Shown here: positions 1 through 5,333 of the stretch, in pieces | Layout: each line of letters begins with the position of its first letter | Position numbering within the stretch: position 1 is the first letter of the stretch | Assembly (NCBI GenBank): GCA_017538845.1 | Contig: JAFYIC010000041.1 | Span: 1-7,755, forward strand | DNA: 7,755 nt | Direction of reading: 5' to 3' | DNA from: Bacillota bacterium | Lineage (GTDB): Bacteria > Bacillota > Clostridia > Peptostreptococcales > Anaerovoracaceae | Position numbers and translations under genes: made by a program | Notes under the pieces: generated by a model | What the model saw: only the letters and a program-made list of their open reading frames with translations | Databases searched by the model: none | What the model was told of the DNA's origin: nothing

Positions 1-851
1 ACAACAATAGGATAACTTGCAAATACGACATTTTCAAGGACGTTCACCATGTTTTCCTCGAGAAGACCCATGCGCTCCCGGCTGCTCAGTTCAGGATCTT
101 CCAGTATGCTGATGATCCCCGGGATGTCCGGGTGGCGGGGAACATCCATTTCATCGAGAGCCGTATAAATCTGTCCAGTGGAAAGACCGATATCCGGCTT
201 TGCCAGAAGCACGCCTGTATCCAGAAGGTTGTTTACCGGAGTAAGATCCGTGCCGGTCCCTTCGCCCCGCATGCACGGGGATGCCATGGGATCCTCCGTA
301 TACTGTTCGCCCAGTACAGGATTCCATTTTGCCAGGCCCGCTATACAGAAGGGGATGTCTGAACCCAGGGACGCTCCGATCTCAAAGAGGGATTCCAGAG
401 GCTCTTCCAGTTCCCACAGTTTTGCGAGTCCCAGGATGACGGCTGCCGCGTTGCTGCTGCCGCCTGCCAGTCCTGCTGCGATCGGGATCGTTTTTTCAAT
501 GAAAATATTTACACGGCCGGTCCTTTCACAGCCGTATTTGTCCACCATAGCTTCAGCAGCTCTAAAAGCCAGATTGCTGCTGTCCGCGGGAAGTTCCGGT
601 GAGTCGGTGGAAAGGGAAATGACGATCTGTCCGCGGTTCTGCCCGCCGTCATCATCAGCTTCGGAGACTTCGTCCGTGATAAGGTCTCCGGCAGGTTCGT
701 CGGAAAGGTCTTCCCATGATATACCCACTTTGTCATGGAGCGTGATCAGCTGCAGTATCATGTCCACGGTGTGGTAACCGTCGTCACGCTTCCCCAGAAC
801 ATCAAGTGAAAGATTTATTTTTCCGTATGAATCGAGAGAGATGGTTTCCAT
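1..851 (-). CDS. ispE: 4-diphosphocytidyl-2-C-methyl-D-erythritol kinase (IspE), 3' end cut by window edge
   Basis: This is a GHMP-superfamily kinase that phosphorylates the 2-hydroxyl of CDP-methylerythritol in the MEP isoprenoid pathway, in the cytosol. 283 codons are in frame without a stop to the left edge. Visible motifs are the N-terminal YGKINLSLDV with the substrate-binding/catalytic Lys11, DGYHTV at 24-29, the ATP-binding glycine loop PIAAGLAGGSSNAAA at 123-137, and GSDIPF at 163-168 with the conserved Asp165. The C-terminal GTG motif lies outside the window. ATG at 851 is chosen because AAGGA sits at 856-860 and YGKIN begins at residue 9, as expected. Compared with IspE sequences I remember, there is an acidic stretch at 48-72 and about 20 extra residues at 174-194, before the RGEGTG segment. 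No convincing promoter is visible in the 77 nt between the upstream terminator and this start; that gap holds a small GCCGG-5-CCGGC inverted repeat at 882-896. Confidence 0.93.
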   Translation of the reverse strand, partial: METISLDSYGKINLSLDVLGKRDDGYHTVDMILQLITLHDKVGISWEDLSDEPAGDLITDEVSEADDDGGQNRGQIVISLSTDSPELPADSSNLAFRAAEAMVDKYGCERTGRVNIFIEKTIPIAAGLAGGSSNAAAVILGLAKLWELEEPLESLFEIGASLGSDIPFCIAGLAKWNPVLGEQYTEDPMASPCMRGEGTGTDLTPVNNLLDTGVLLAKPDIGLSTGQIYTALDEMDVPRHPDIPGIISILEDPELSSRERMGLLEENMVNVLENVVFASYPIV

Positions 852-928
852 TGTATCCTTCTTTCTGTAGATTCTGCGCACGCCGGCAGGACCGGCTTAA
901 CGCTGCGCCGCCTGCTGCGCTTGGAATC

Positions 929-967
929 AAAGAAAAAGAAGATGGACAGAAAGACCGCCCATCTTCT
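929..967 (-). terminator. Rho-independent terminator after the Ig-like protein gene
   Basis: Read on the minus strand there is a perfect 9-bp stem, AGAAGATGG (959-967) with CCATCTTCT (937-945), a 13-nt loop and then TTTTCTTT (929-936). It begins 12 nt past the stop codon of the Ig-like protein gene and separates that transcription unit from ispE. No T-run follows the stem on the plus strand, so it is directional. Confidence 0.75.
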
Positions 968-979
968 GAAAAGTCAGTT

Positions 980-1906
980 TTACTTCTTGTTCTTCTTGCT
1001 CTTGTTTTTGCTCTTAGTGTTTTTCTGCTTTCCGGACTGATTCTTCGGTCTGGTTGTCTTCTGCTGCTGTTTTGCAGAATTTTTCTTTGAAGCAGTAAAG
1101 TGTCTGTAAGTGCTTCCGCCTTCCGATATCGGACGAGGTCTTGAAACACGTTTATTGTCGGAGGCTATCTCGTTTATCGGATAACCGTATTTGCTTCTGA
1201 GTTTTTCTTCTTTGGCTTTGCGTTTTTCTTCCGCCGCCTGTCTCTTAGCCTTTCTGTCTTCGTCCTTCTTTACGACGTCTTCAACGGATTTGCCCGTCTT
1301 CTTAGCTACTTTGTAAGGATTGACAGGACCGGCCTTCTTTTTCTTTTCCTTCTCTTTTTCTTCTTCCTTCTTGCCGCTTCTGACCATTACAACGACCATA
1401 ACGACTACCATTGCGCCCATCATGAGGAACTGGATCTTCGATGCCTGTCCCTGGTCGATGGTGGTAAAGGAAATTACCTGATCTTCAGACATTGTATCGC
1501 CGTTGGTGGCCTTGAATGCCTTGCCTATAGTCACGGTGTACTTGGTGTTGCTCTTTATCTTTACAGCGCCTTTCTTTGAGGAAGCACCGCTGGTGGCGTC
1601 AGCAAGTACGATGACCTGTCCTTTTTTTGTCGGGTGATACTTTACGATTACAGGAACTTTCTTGCCTTTATTGTCCTCGAAAGTTATGGCTGCTTCATTG
1701 GATTCTTTGACTGCCTTATTTGCAGGTTTTACATCCTGATTGAAATACAGCTTGACACTGAGGTTGTCTATGGAAGCTCCGGTCGTACCGCTTTCCGGAT
1801 AATTGTCGGTAAGTTTCAGGTTGCCTGAGTTCGCAGCAAAGACTGCGGGACAGGCAAGGACCATTATCATCAGGGCAAGTATTATGAATGCGCCCACTCT
1901 TTTCAT
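980..1906 (-). CDS. Membrane-anchored Ig-like domain protein with lysine-rich C-terminal tail
   Basis: 308 residues, not assignable to a named protein. Residues 1-25 form a signal peptide (MKR, a hydrophobic core, then a PAVFAA cleavage-like site). Residues about 28-150 resemble a bacterial Ig-like domain of the SbsA type: YPESGTTGASIDNLSVKLYF near 36-55, a KYTVTIGKAFKATNGDTM segment, and a terminal VISFTTI strand. A strongly hydrophobic segment at about 158-175 (rich in V and M) is a transmembrane helix. Residues 178-308 are highly charged and dominated by Lys, with a likely EK-rich helix at 179-192 and 212-238 and a Ser/Asn/Gln/Lys-rich end. Positive charge after the helix places the Ig domain outside and the tail in the cytoplasm. 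The start has GGAGG embedded in the end of the upstream ogt-tadA gene, whose stop is 4 nt upstream, so translation is probably coupled. Function is unknown; no LPXTG-like sorting signal is present. A structural role linking envelope to a cytoplasmic nucleic acid or ribosome is possible but only a guess. Confidence 0.8.
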   Translation of the reverse strand: MKRVGAFIILALMIMVLACPAVFAANSGNLKLTDNYPESGTTGASIDNLSVKLYFNQDVKPANKAVKESNEAAITFEDNKGKKVPVIVKYHPTKKGQVIVLADATSGASSKKGAVKIKSNTKYTVTIGKAFKATNGDTMSEDQVISFTTIDQGQASKIQFLMMGAMVVVMVVVMVRSGKKEEEKEKEKKKKAGPVNPYKVAKKTGKSVEDVVKKDEDRKAKRQAAEEKRKAKEEKLRSKYGYPINEIASDNKRVSRPRPISEGGSTYRHFTASKKNSAKQQQKTTRPKNQSGKQKNTKSKNKSKKNKK

Positions 1907-1910
1907 GTGT

Positions 1911-2357
1911 TCATTCCTCCGGGTTCTTTTGTCTGAGTTTTCTGAAGAAATCCTTCATGAGTTTTGAGGATTCCTTCTGCATGAGGCCTGTGTAGATCTG
2001 CGTCCGGTGGTTCAGCCTTTCATCCTGCGGGATGTTATAAAGGGAACCGCACGCGCCCGCCTTCGGATCAGGTGTGCCGTAATAAAGGGACCTGATGCGT
2101 GACCATACAATGGCGCCTGCGCACATTGTGCACGGTTCGACCGTCACATACAGATCACAGCCGGTGAGCCTCCAGCTGCCGAGCCTTTCTGCGGCCTGCC
2201 GTATGGCCTGGATCTCCGCGTGAGCCGTAGGATCGCCCGCTGCTTCAGTCCTGTTGCGGCCGCGGCCGATTATCAGCCCGTCTTTCACGACTACTGCGCC
2301 CACAGGGACTTCGTTCTCATAAAAGGCTTTTTTCGCCTCTTTGAGGGCTTCCTGCAT
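1911..2357 (-). other. Possible internally initiated free TadA (148 residues)
   Basis: ATG at 2357 is codon 231 of the fusion and lies where stand-alone TadA proteins begin (MQEALKEAKKAF matches the usual first helix). A GGTAGG that could pair weakly with 16S rRNA lies 9 nt upstream, and an extended -10 promoter lies about 30 nt upstream. The SD is poor, so separate production of TadA is an inference. Confidence 0.35.
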
Positions 2358-3047
2358 AAATGCAGGCCTACCAACATGCCATAGAATTTTATCACATTTT
2401 TCACTGTGGTACAACTGCGAATTGATATGATCGATGGTCCCCGGGAATTCGATCTGCCGGGATTTGGGATCGATAATATCCAGGGCTTCGGAGTTTTCGA
2501 TAAGCAGAAGGGCGAGTTTTTTATCCAGTCCTTCGCCGTACCCCGTAAGAGAGCCGTCTGCACCGATGACTCTGTGGCAGGGGATGATGATCGGTATGGG
2601 GTTTCCGCCTACCGCGCCGCCTATTGCCTGGGCCGACATGCGGGAAACACCTCTTTCTTCAGCTACCTTTTCAGCGATCTGTCCGTAGGTCATGAATCCG
2701 CCGAAGGGGATATCCAGCATGATCTCGCACACTCTGTTTCTGAAATCGCTTTCACCCAGCCTGATCGGCGGCGTGAAGCCGGGATCCTTCCCGTCAAAAT
2801 ATATGTCGAGCCACTTTACCGTCTGCCTGAAGACCTCAACTGCGCCCTTTTCAGCACTTTCCTGCGCGTCATCTTCAGCGCTTCCCTGCGTGCCTTCTTC
2901 CGGAAGAGCGGCAACGGGAACAGAACCTTCCGGCATCATCTCGTCGAAAAGCTCATGATCCTCAAACAACAGCCCGGTGAGAGCCTCACCGTTGCTTGTC
3001 AGCGTTAAACCTCCCAGAGGCGAATCATAGTGGTAAGTGTATATCAT
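1911..3047 (-). CDS. ogt/tadA: Fused methylated-DNA-cysteine S-methyltransferase (Ogt) and tRNA adenosine deaminase (TadA)
   Basis: 378 residues combining two enzymes. Residues 1 to about 185 are an O6-alkylguanine-DNA alkyltransferase: PLGGLTL at 10-16, IPFGGFMTYGQIAEKVA in the helix-turn-helix region, and the active-site PCHRVIG with acceptor Cys157. An acidic Ala/Glu/Ser-rich insert occupies about 41-70. Residues 231-378 are a near full-length TadA, which converts A34 of tRNA-Arg(ACG) to inosine: EVPVGAVVV, the zinc/catalytic HAE (His277, Glu279) and PCTMC (Cys306, Cys309). The linker (about 186-230) matches neither family. Both active sites look intact. The start at 3047 is supported by AAGGAG at 3055-3060 and a promoter just upstream. 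The stop lies 4 nt before the Ig-like protein gene. The linker DNA carries its own promoter-like sequence, so TadA could also be made alone from Met231 (148 residues, close to normal TadA size). An assembly error joining two neighbouring genes is possible but nothing in the frame suggests it. Confidence 0.9.
   Translation of the reverse strand: MIYTYHYDSPLGGLTLTSNGEALTGLLFEDHELFDEMMPEGSVPVAALPEEGTQGSAEDDAQESAEKGAVEVFRQTVKWLDIYFDGKDPGFTPPIRLGESDFRNRVCEIMLDIPFGGFMTYGQIAEKVAEERGVSRMSAQAIGGAVGGNPIPIIIPCHRVIGADGSLTGYGEGLDKKLALLLIENSEALDIIDPKSRQIEFPGTIDHINSQLYHSEKCDKILWHVGRPAFMQEALKEAKKAFYENEVPVGAVVVKDGLIIGRGRNRTEAAGDPTAHAEIQAIRQAAERLGSWRLTGCDLYVTVEPCTMCAGAIVWSRIRSLYYGTPDPKAGACGSLYNIPQDERLNHRTQIYTGLMQKESSKLMKDFFRKLRQKNPEE
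2351..2366. repeat. Inverted repeat over the internal TadA-domain ATG
   Basis: CCTGCAT and ATGCAGG are perfect 7-bp arms separated by only AA. The internal ATG at 2355-2357 lies inside the arm nearest position 2351. As RNA the outer 5 bp could form a small hairpin with a 6-nt loop, and nearby GGC/GCC pairs could extend it. It could hide the internal start or simply be chance. Confidence 0.35.
2386..2414 (-). promoter_or_regulatory. Extended -10 promoter inside the Ogt-TadA linker
   Basis: On the minus strand the -10 is TAAAAT (2386-2391, 5 of 6 matches to TATAAT) directly preceded by TGA, giving an extended -10 of the TGn type. A partial -35, TTGTAC (2409-2414, 3 of 6), is at exactly 17 bp spacing. 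Transcription would begin near 2379, about 22 nt before the ATG of the TadA domain. The surrounding DNA is also locally AT-rich compared with the two domains. Confidence 0.45.
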
Positions 3048-3066
3048 GGGATAACTCCTTTACACT

Positions 3067-3086
3067 CTGATTATATATCAAATCAG
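3067..3086. promoter_or_regulatory. Inverted repeat over the -10 of the ogt-tadA promoter, possible operator
   Basis: CTGATT (3067-3072) and AATCAG (3081-3086) are perfect 6-bp arms with an 8-bp AT-rich centre. The element covers the -10 box at 3070-3075. Size, symmetry and placement fit a dimeric repressor site, but no regulator gene is nearby to pair it with. Confidence 0.35.
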
Positions 3087-3097
3087 CCGGGAAACAA
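3070..3097 (-). promoter_or_regulatory. Sigma-A promoter for ogt-tadA and the Ig-like protein gene
   Basis: Minus strand -10 is a perfect TATAAT (3070-3075). A -35 of TTGTTT (3092-3097) lies 16 bp away. The predicted start near 3063 leaves a leader of about 15 nt containing the AAGGAG ribosome binding site, which is short but workable. Confidence 0.7.
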
Positions 3098-3127
3098 ATG
3101 GTTTACACCTGCTTTCACGCCTGTCCG

Positions 3128-3144
3128 GAAGCGCCGGGCGCTTC
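3128..3144. repeat. 17-bp palindrome in the divergent intergenic region
   Basis: GAAGCGCC and GGCGCTTC are perfect 8-bp arms around a single G. It sits between the two divergent promoters, about 30 bp beyond the -35 of the leftward one and 45 bp upstream of the -35 of the rightward one. A regulator site or a relic of a terminator stem are both possible; no clean T-run follows on either strand. Confidence 0.4.
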
Positions 3145-3170
3145 TTCGTGGCGTTGTCAGGGAACAATTA

Positions 3171-3190
3171 CCTGCAGTTGCCTGCGGTTT
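3171..3190 (+). repeat. Tandem 10-mer direct repeat next to the cvpA-family promoter
   Basis: CCTGCAGTTG is followed immediately by CCTGCGGTTT, matching at 8 of 10 positions. The period equals about one helical turn, and the second copy runs into the -35 hexamer at 3189-3194. This spacing is what paired activator or repressor half-sites would show, but two short copies may be chance. Confidence 0.3.
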
Positions 3191-3217
3191 GCCAGATGAA
3201 GCCCTGTGCGGTATAAT
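3189..3217 (+). promoter_or_regulatory. Sigma-A promoter for the CvpA-family gene
   Basis: -35 TTGCCA (3189-3194, 5 of 6) and a perfect -10 TATAAT (3212-3217) at the optimal 17-bp spacing. The start is predicted near 3224, 30 nt before the ATG at 3254. Confidence 0.8.
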
Positions 3218-3253
3218 CAGGACAGGAATGAATCAAATGGGGGATAGAGAGAA

Positions 3254-3895
3254 ATGATAATCGATCTGATTCTTATAACCATAATGGTGATATGCCTTGT
3301 CCTGGGATTCAGGAAGGGCTTTCTTTATACGATAGTCCATTCGCTCGGATGGCTCATCGCGCTGGCCGGGGCGTTTTTCCTTTCGGAGCCGGTAAGCGGT
3401 CTCATTAAAGAACACACGGGAATATATGACAGGATATACAGACTGATGCTGAGCAATTTCACGGGCCCGGCGGATACTGCTTCGACTTATTACGAAAGTC
3501 TTCCCGATGTGATAGGCAATAAAGCTAACGAAGTGACGGGAAACATCACGGAATCCCTGGCCACCACTTTCGCGGACGCGATACTGGCCATACTGAGTTT
3601 CGTGATCATATTCCTGGTGATCAAATTCATACTCTGGCTTCTGATGAGAGGCTTTTCCAAAAGACACAGGGACGGTCTTTCCGGATGCCTGGACGGCATG
3701 TTCGGACTGGTGGCAGGAGCGGTCAAAGGCGCCATACTGGTACTTCTTTTCCTGGCGCTGCTCATGCCTTTTATCAACTTCGTTTCGCCTGAAAGCGCGG
3801 ACGCAGTCATGAAAACATTGAGCGAATCCTATATAGCGGGATTCCTCTACGATCATAACGTGATACTGCTTTCGGGGCAGCTCAATATATTCTGA
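3254..3895 (+). CDS. CvpA-family (colicin V production) integral membrane protein
   Basis: 213 residues with about four hydrophobic membrane segments, near 1-17, 25-44, 105-130 and 145-172. Family marks are GFRKGF at 18-23 after the first helix and the Gly-rich SGCLDGMFGLVAGAVKGAI segment at 143-161, typical of CvpA. A polar loop of about 60 residues separates helices two and three and probably faces outward. CvpA proteins are widespread and linked to envelope homeostasis; the biochemical role is not known, and no bacteriocin gene is visible here. The start has GGGGG at 3239-3243 as an imperfect ribosome binding site, 10 nt away. The gene has its own promoter, is divergent from ogt-tadA, and its last 14 nt overlap the sortase gene on the other strand. 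A 9-codon ORF (3228-3257) overlaps its ATG as ATGA. Confidence 0.82.
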   Translation: MIIDLILITIMVICLVLGFRKGFLYTIVHSLGWLIALAGAFFLSEPVSGLIKEHTGIYDRIYRLMLSNFTGPADTASTYYESLPDVIGNKANEVTGNITESLATTFADAILAILSFVIIFLVIKFILWLLMRGFSKRHRDGLSGCLDGMFGLVAGAVKGAILVLLFLALLMPFINFVSPESADAVMKTLSESYIAGFLYDHNVILLSGQLNIF

Positions 3896-4748
3896 GGTGT
3901 TTGAACCACGGATGGGCTTTCCTGAGAATTTTCTGAAGCTGGCGCAGGAAGAACTTTCTTGCGTCTATTTCTTTTGCTACGACGATGTAGCGGCCCATGG
4001 ATGCATCGGAAAGATGGTAACTGCAGGTTGAAAGAGTCAGCAGCTGGGTCCCGAACCTGGGAGTGATGTCCGTCTTTACAGCCGACATTGCTTTGACGTT
4101 CTCCACGTAATAATCGTAATCATCTTCAGTGGTGATCGCCGGGTAGTCATAGTATACGAATCCGTCGTAGTCCTTGCTGCGGATCTGGGTCTTCGCCGCG
4201 GCAAACACGCGGTACACGCCCTTTTTGTAGATGGTGTCGAAGAAAATATACCGGTGCTCTCTGAAGAATTCGGGATCGTCATATTTCGTAAGGTCCGCGA
4301 ACATGGAGCCATTGTTCATATTGTGACCGTAAACGATCCAGTTGGCGGTAGGCAGATAGATATTCGAATCGGCATCCATGAAAGGCGTGCCGGATATCTT
4401 GTATTCTTTATCAAAATCCTTTCTCAGATAAAATTCCGGATCCTGGCCTTCGCCGGCAGTCTGCATGACAGGGTAGTCCAGTTTGGTGTCGGGGATCTTT
4501 ATCCAGCCGATGAGATCGTGATTCTTTTTGTAGAGTTTCACGTATTCGCCGAGGACGGTGCCGTGCTCTGTCTTAAGTCCTTCCTCAGTGGCGTCCTTTT
4601 CAGCCGAAAGGTCGTCAAAGGCCTTTTCTTCCAGATACCCCTTGATGTAATGAGACGCGACAATACCGCCGGATGTAAGGAATACAGCCAGCAGTAGAAT
4701 GAACACTATGATTCTCAGTTTGCTTTTCTTTTTGCCTTTCTTAGCCAT
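3882..4748 (-). CDS. srtB: Class B sortase
   Basis: 288-residue membrane-anchored cysteine transpeptidase that attaches proteins to the cell wall or pilin subunits to each other. A basic N-terminus (MAKKGKKKSK) precedes a signal-anchor helix at about 12-32, so the catalytic domain is outside. The catalytic triad is visible: His142 in YGHNM, Cys242 in TLSTC and Arg253 in GRYIVVAK. TLSTC and WIKIPDTKLDYPVMQ are typical of class B. A basic 28-residue extension follows the catalytic domain. ATG at 4748 is chosen because AAAGG lies 7-8 nt upstream; an upstream TTG at 4805 would translate straight through a terminator hairpin and is unlikely. No sorting-signal substrate is encoded in the window, so its target is elsewhere. 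The gene follows the ACT-domain gene on the same strand but is separated from it by a terminator, and it overlaps the CvpA-family gene convergently. Confidence 0.92.
   Translation of the reverse strand: MAKKGKKKSKLRIIVFILLLAVFLTSGGIVASHYIKGYLEEKAFDDLSAEKDATEEGLKTEHGTVLGEYVKLYKKNHDLIGWIKIPDTKLDYPVMQTAGEGQDPEFYLRKDFDKEYKISGTPFMDADSNIYLPTANWIVYGHNMNNGSMFADLTKYDDPEFFREHRYIFFDTIYKKGVYRVFAAAKTQIRSKDYDGFVYYDYPAITTEDDYDYYVENVKAMSAVKTDITPRFGTQLLTLSTCSYHLSDASMGRYIVVAKEIDARKFFLRQLQKILRKAHPWFKHLRIY
3941..3976 (+). terminator. Possible terminator for the CvpA-family gene, inside the sortase ORF
   Basis: On the plus strand GGCGCAGGAAG (3941-3951) pairs with TTTCTTGCGTC (3955-3965) in an 11-bp stem with three G-U pairs and a 3-nt loop, followed by the T-rich TATTTCTTTT. 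It begins 45 nt after the cvpA-family stop. The wobble pairs and interrupted T-tract make it moderate, and it also has to encode sortase residues on the other strand. Confidence 0.4.
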
Positions 4749-4765
4749 AGTCGCGCCTTTCGTGT

Positions 4766-4795
4766 AAAAAGGCATGCATGAAGACACGCATGCCT
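4766..4795 (-). terminator. Strong Rho-independent terminator between the ACT gene and the sortase
   Basis: On the minus strand AGGCATGCGTG (4785-4795) pairs with CATGCATGCCT (4770-4780) through 11 bp with one G-U, loop TCTT, followed by a run of T (4766-4770). It lies 44 nt past the ACT stop and only 17 nt before the sortase ATG, so it ends the paaK-ACT unit and also sits in the sortase leader. The plus strand lacks a T-run after the stem. Confidence 0.8.
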
Positions 4796-4836
4796 GATAA
4801 GTCAAACGTTTTTGAGCGGGTCAGTATGCGGGGAAG

Positions 4837-4865
4837 TTTCTAGAGAAAATCTTCCTTGCTGTAAA
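4837..4865 (-). promoter_or_regulatory. Candidate sortase promoter at the end of the ACT gene
   Basis: Minus strand TTTACA (4860-4865, 5 of 6) and TAGAAA (4837-4842, 4 of 6) at 17-bp spacing, overlapping the last codons and stop of the ACT gene. A start near 4830 would give a leader of about 80 nt containing the terminator hairpin. It is the only reasonable promoter I found for the sortase, but it is not strong. Confidence 0.3.
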
Positions 4866-5265
4866 GATTGAGTCCGTTGTCCTGAAGAAGCTTGATCGCC
4901 TTCTCAGGGTCTGCGACTTTGATAACGATCAGCGCGTAGCCGTCTCTGGACCTGATGGTCGAATAGATGTAATCAACGCTGATGCCTTCATTGCTCAGTA
5001 TCTCAAGGACACTTGCAAGTCCGCCGGGTCTGTCGCTGAGTTCAACCGCCATGACTTCCGTGATGCTCGCGGTGAAGCCGTTTTTCTTGAGAACGTCCGT
5101 GGCCTTTTCAGGGTCATTGACGATGCATCTGAGGATACCGAAATCCACAGTGTCGGCTATGCACATAGCTTTGATATCGATATCGTTTTTTGCAAGGACT
5201 TTTGTGAGTTCACAAAGTCTTCCCGTGGTGTTTTCAACGAATACAGACATCTGTTTAACTAACAT
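4840..5265 (-). CDS. Tandem ACT-domain protein linked to phenylacetate-CoA ligase
   Basis: 141 residues made almost entirely of two ACT domains, about 3-66 and 71-134. The ligand-binding loops are recognisable as VENTTGRLCEL at 10-20 and LSDRPGGLASVLEIL at 76-90, the second being the classic DRPGGL form. ACT domains bind amino acids at dimer interfaces, so this is probably a small sensor of aromatic amino acids or their products; no catalytic or DNA-binding domain is present. Proteins of this size often lie next to paaK and indolepyruvate:ferredoxin oxidoreductase genes in anaerobes. The start is fixed by an AAGGAGGT ribosome binding site at 5272-5279. A 68-nt gap without a clear promoter or terminator separates it from the upstream paaK gene, suggesting cotranscription; a 10-bp palindrome TAAGCGCTTA lies in the gap at 5301-5310. 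Confidence 0.88.
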   Translation of the reverse strand: MLVKQMSVFVENTTGRLCELTKVLAKNDIDIKAMCIADTVDFGILRCIVNDPEKATDVLKKNGFTASITEVMAVELSDRPGGLASVLEILSNEGISVDYIYSTIRSRDGYALIVIKVADPEKAIKLLQDNGLNLYSKEDFL

Positions 5266-5333
5266 GTCGCTACCTCCTTGTGTTCTGGATAATGATTCCG
5301 TAAGCGCTTAGTGGCTGCGCTGCCCGGGACCTG

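Noticed and set aside
178..777. Long plus-strand open frame opposite ispE
   Set aside because: Antisense to a clear IspE with intact motifs; the translation is Ser/Pro/Arg-rich low-complexity with no family resemblance.
852..928. A promoter for ispE in the gap after the terminator
   Set aside because: The best -10 is CAGAAT with no -35 at a usable spacing; not supportable from sequence.
1300..1330. NPYKV in the Ig-like protein as a sortase B (NPQTN-like) sorting signal
   Set aside because: It does not match the motif, lies in the predicted cytoplasmic tail, and is not followed by a hydrophobic segment.
2441..2453. CCCGGGAATTCGAT resembling a cloning polylinker in the fusion linker DNA
   Set aside because: Short match to SmaI-EcoRI sites without the flanking polylinker; it encodes in-frame residues and is most likely chance.
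2406..3008. 200-codon plus-strand open frame opposite the Ogt domain
   Set aside because: Antisense to a gene with clear catalytic motifs and codon structure; no domain recognised.
3823..3846. GAATCC/GGATTC stem near the end of the CvpA-family gene as a terminator for the sortase
   Set aside because: Only 6 bp, inside a coding region, and no T-run follows on the minus strand.
4749..4805. N-terminal extension of the sortase from a TTG at 4805
   Set aside because: It would translate through the terminator hairpin; the ATG at 4748 has a good AAAGG site and begins the expected basic signal anchor.
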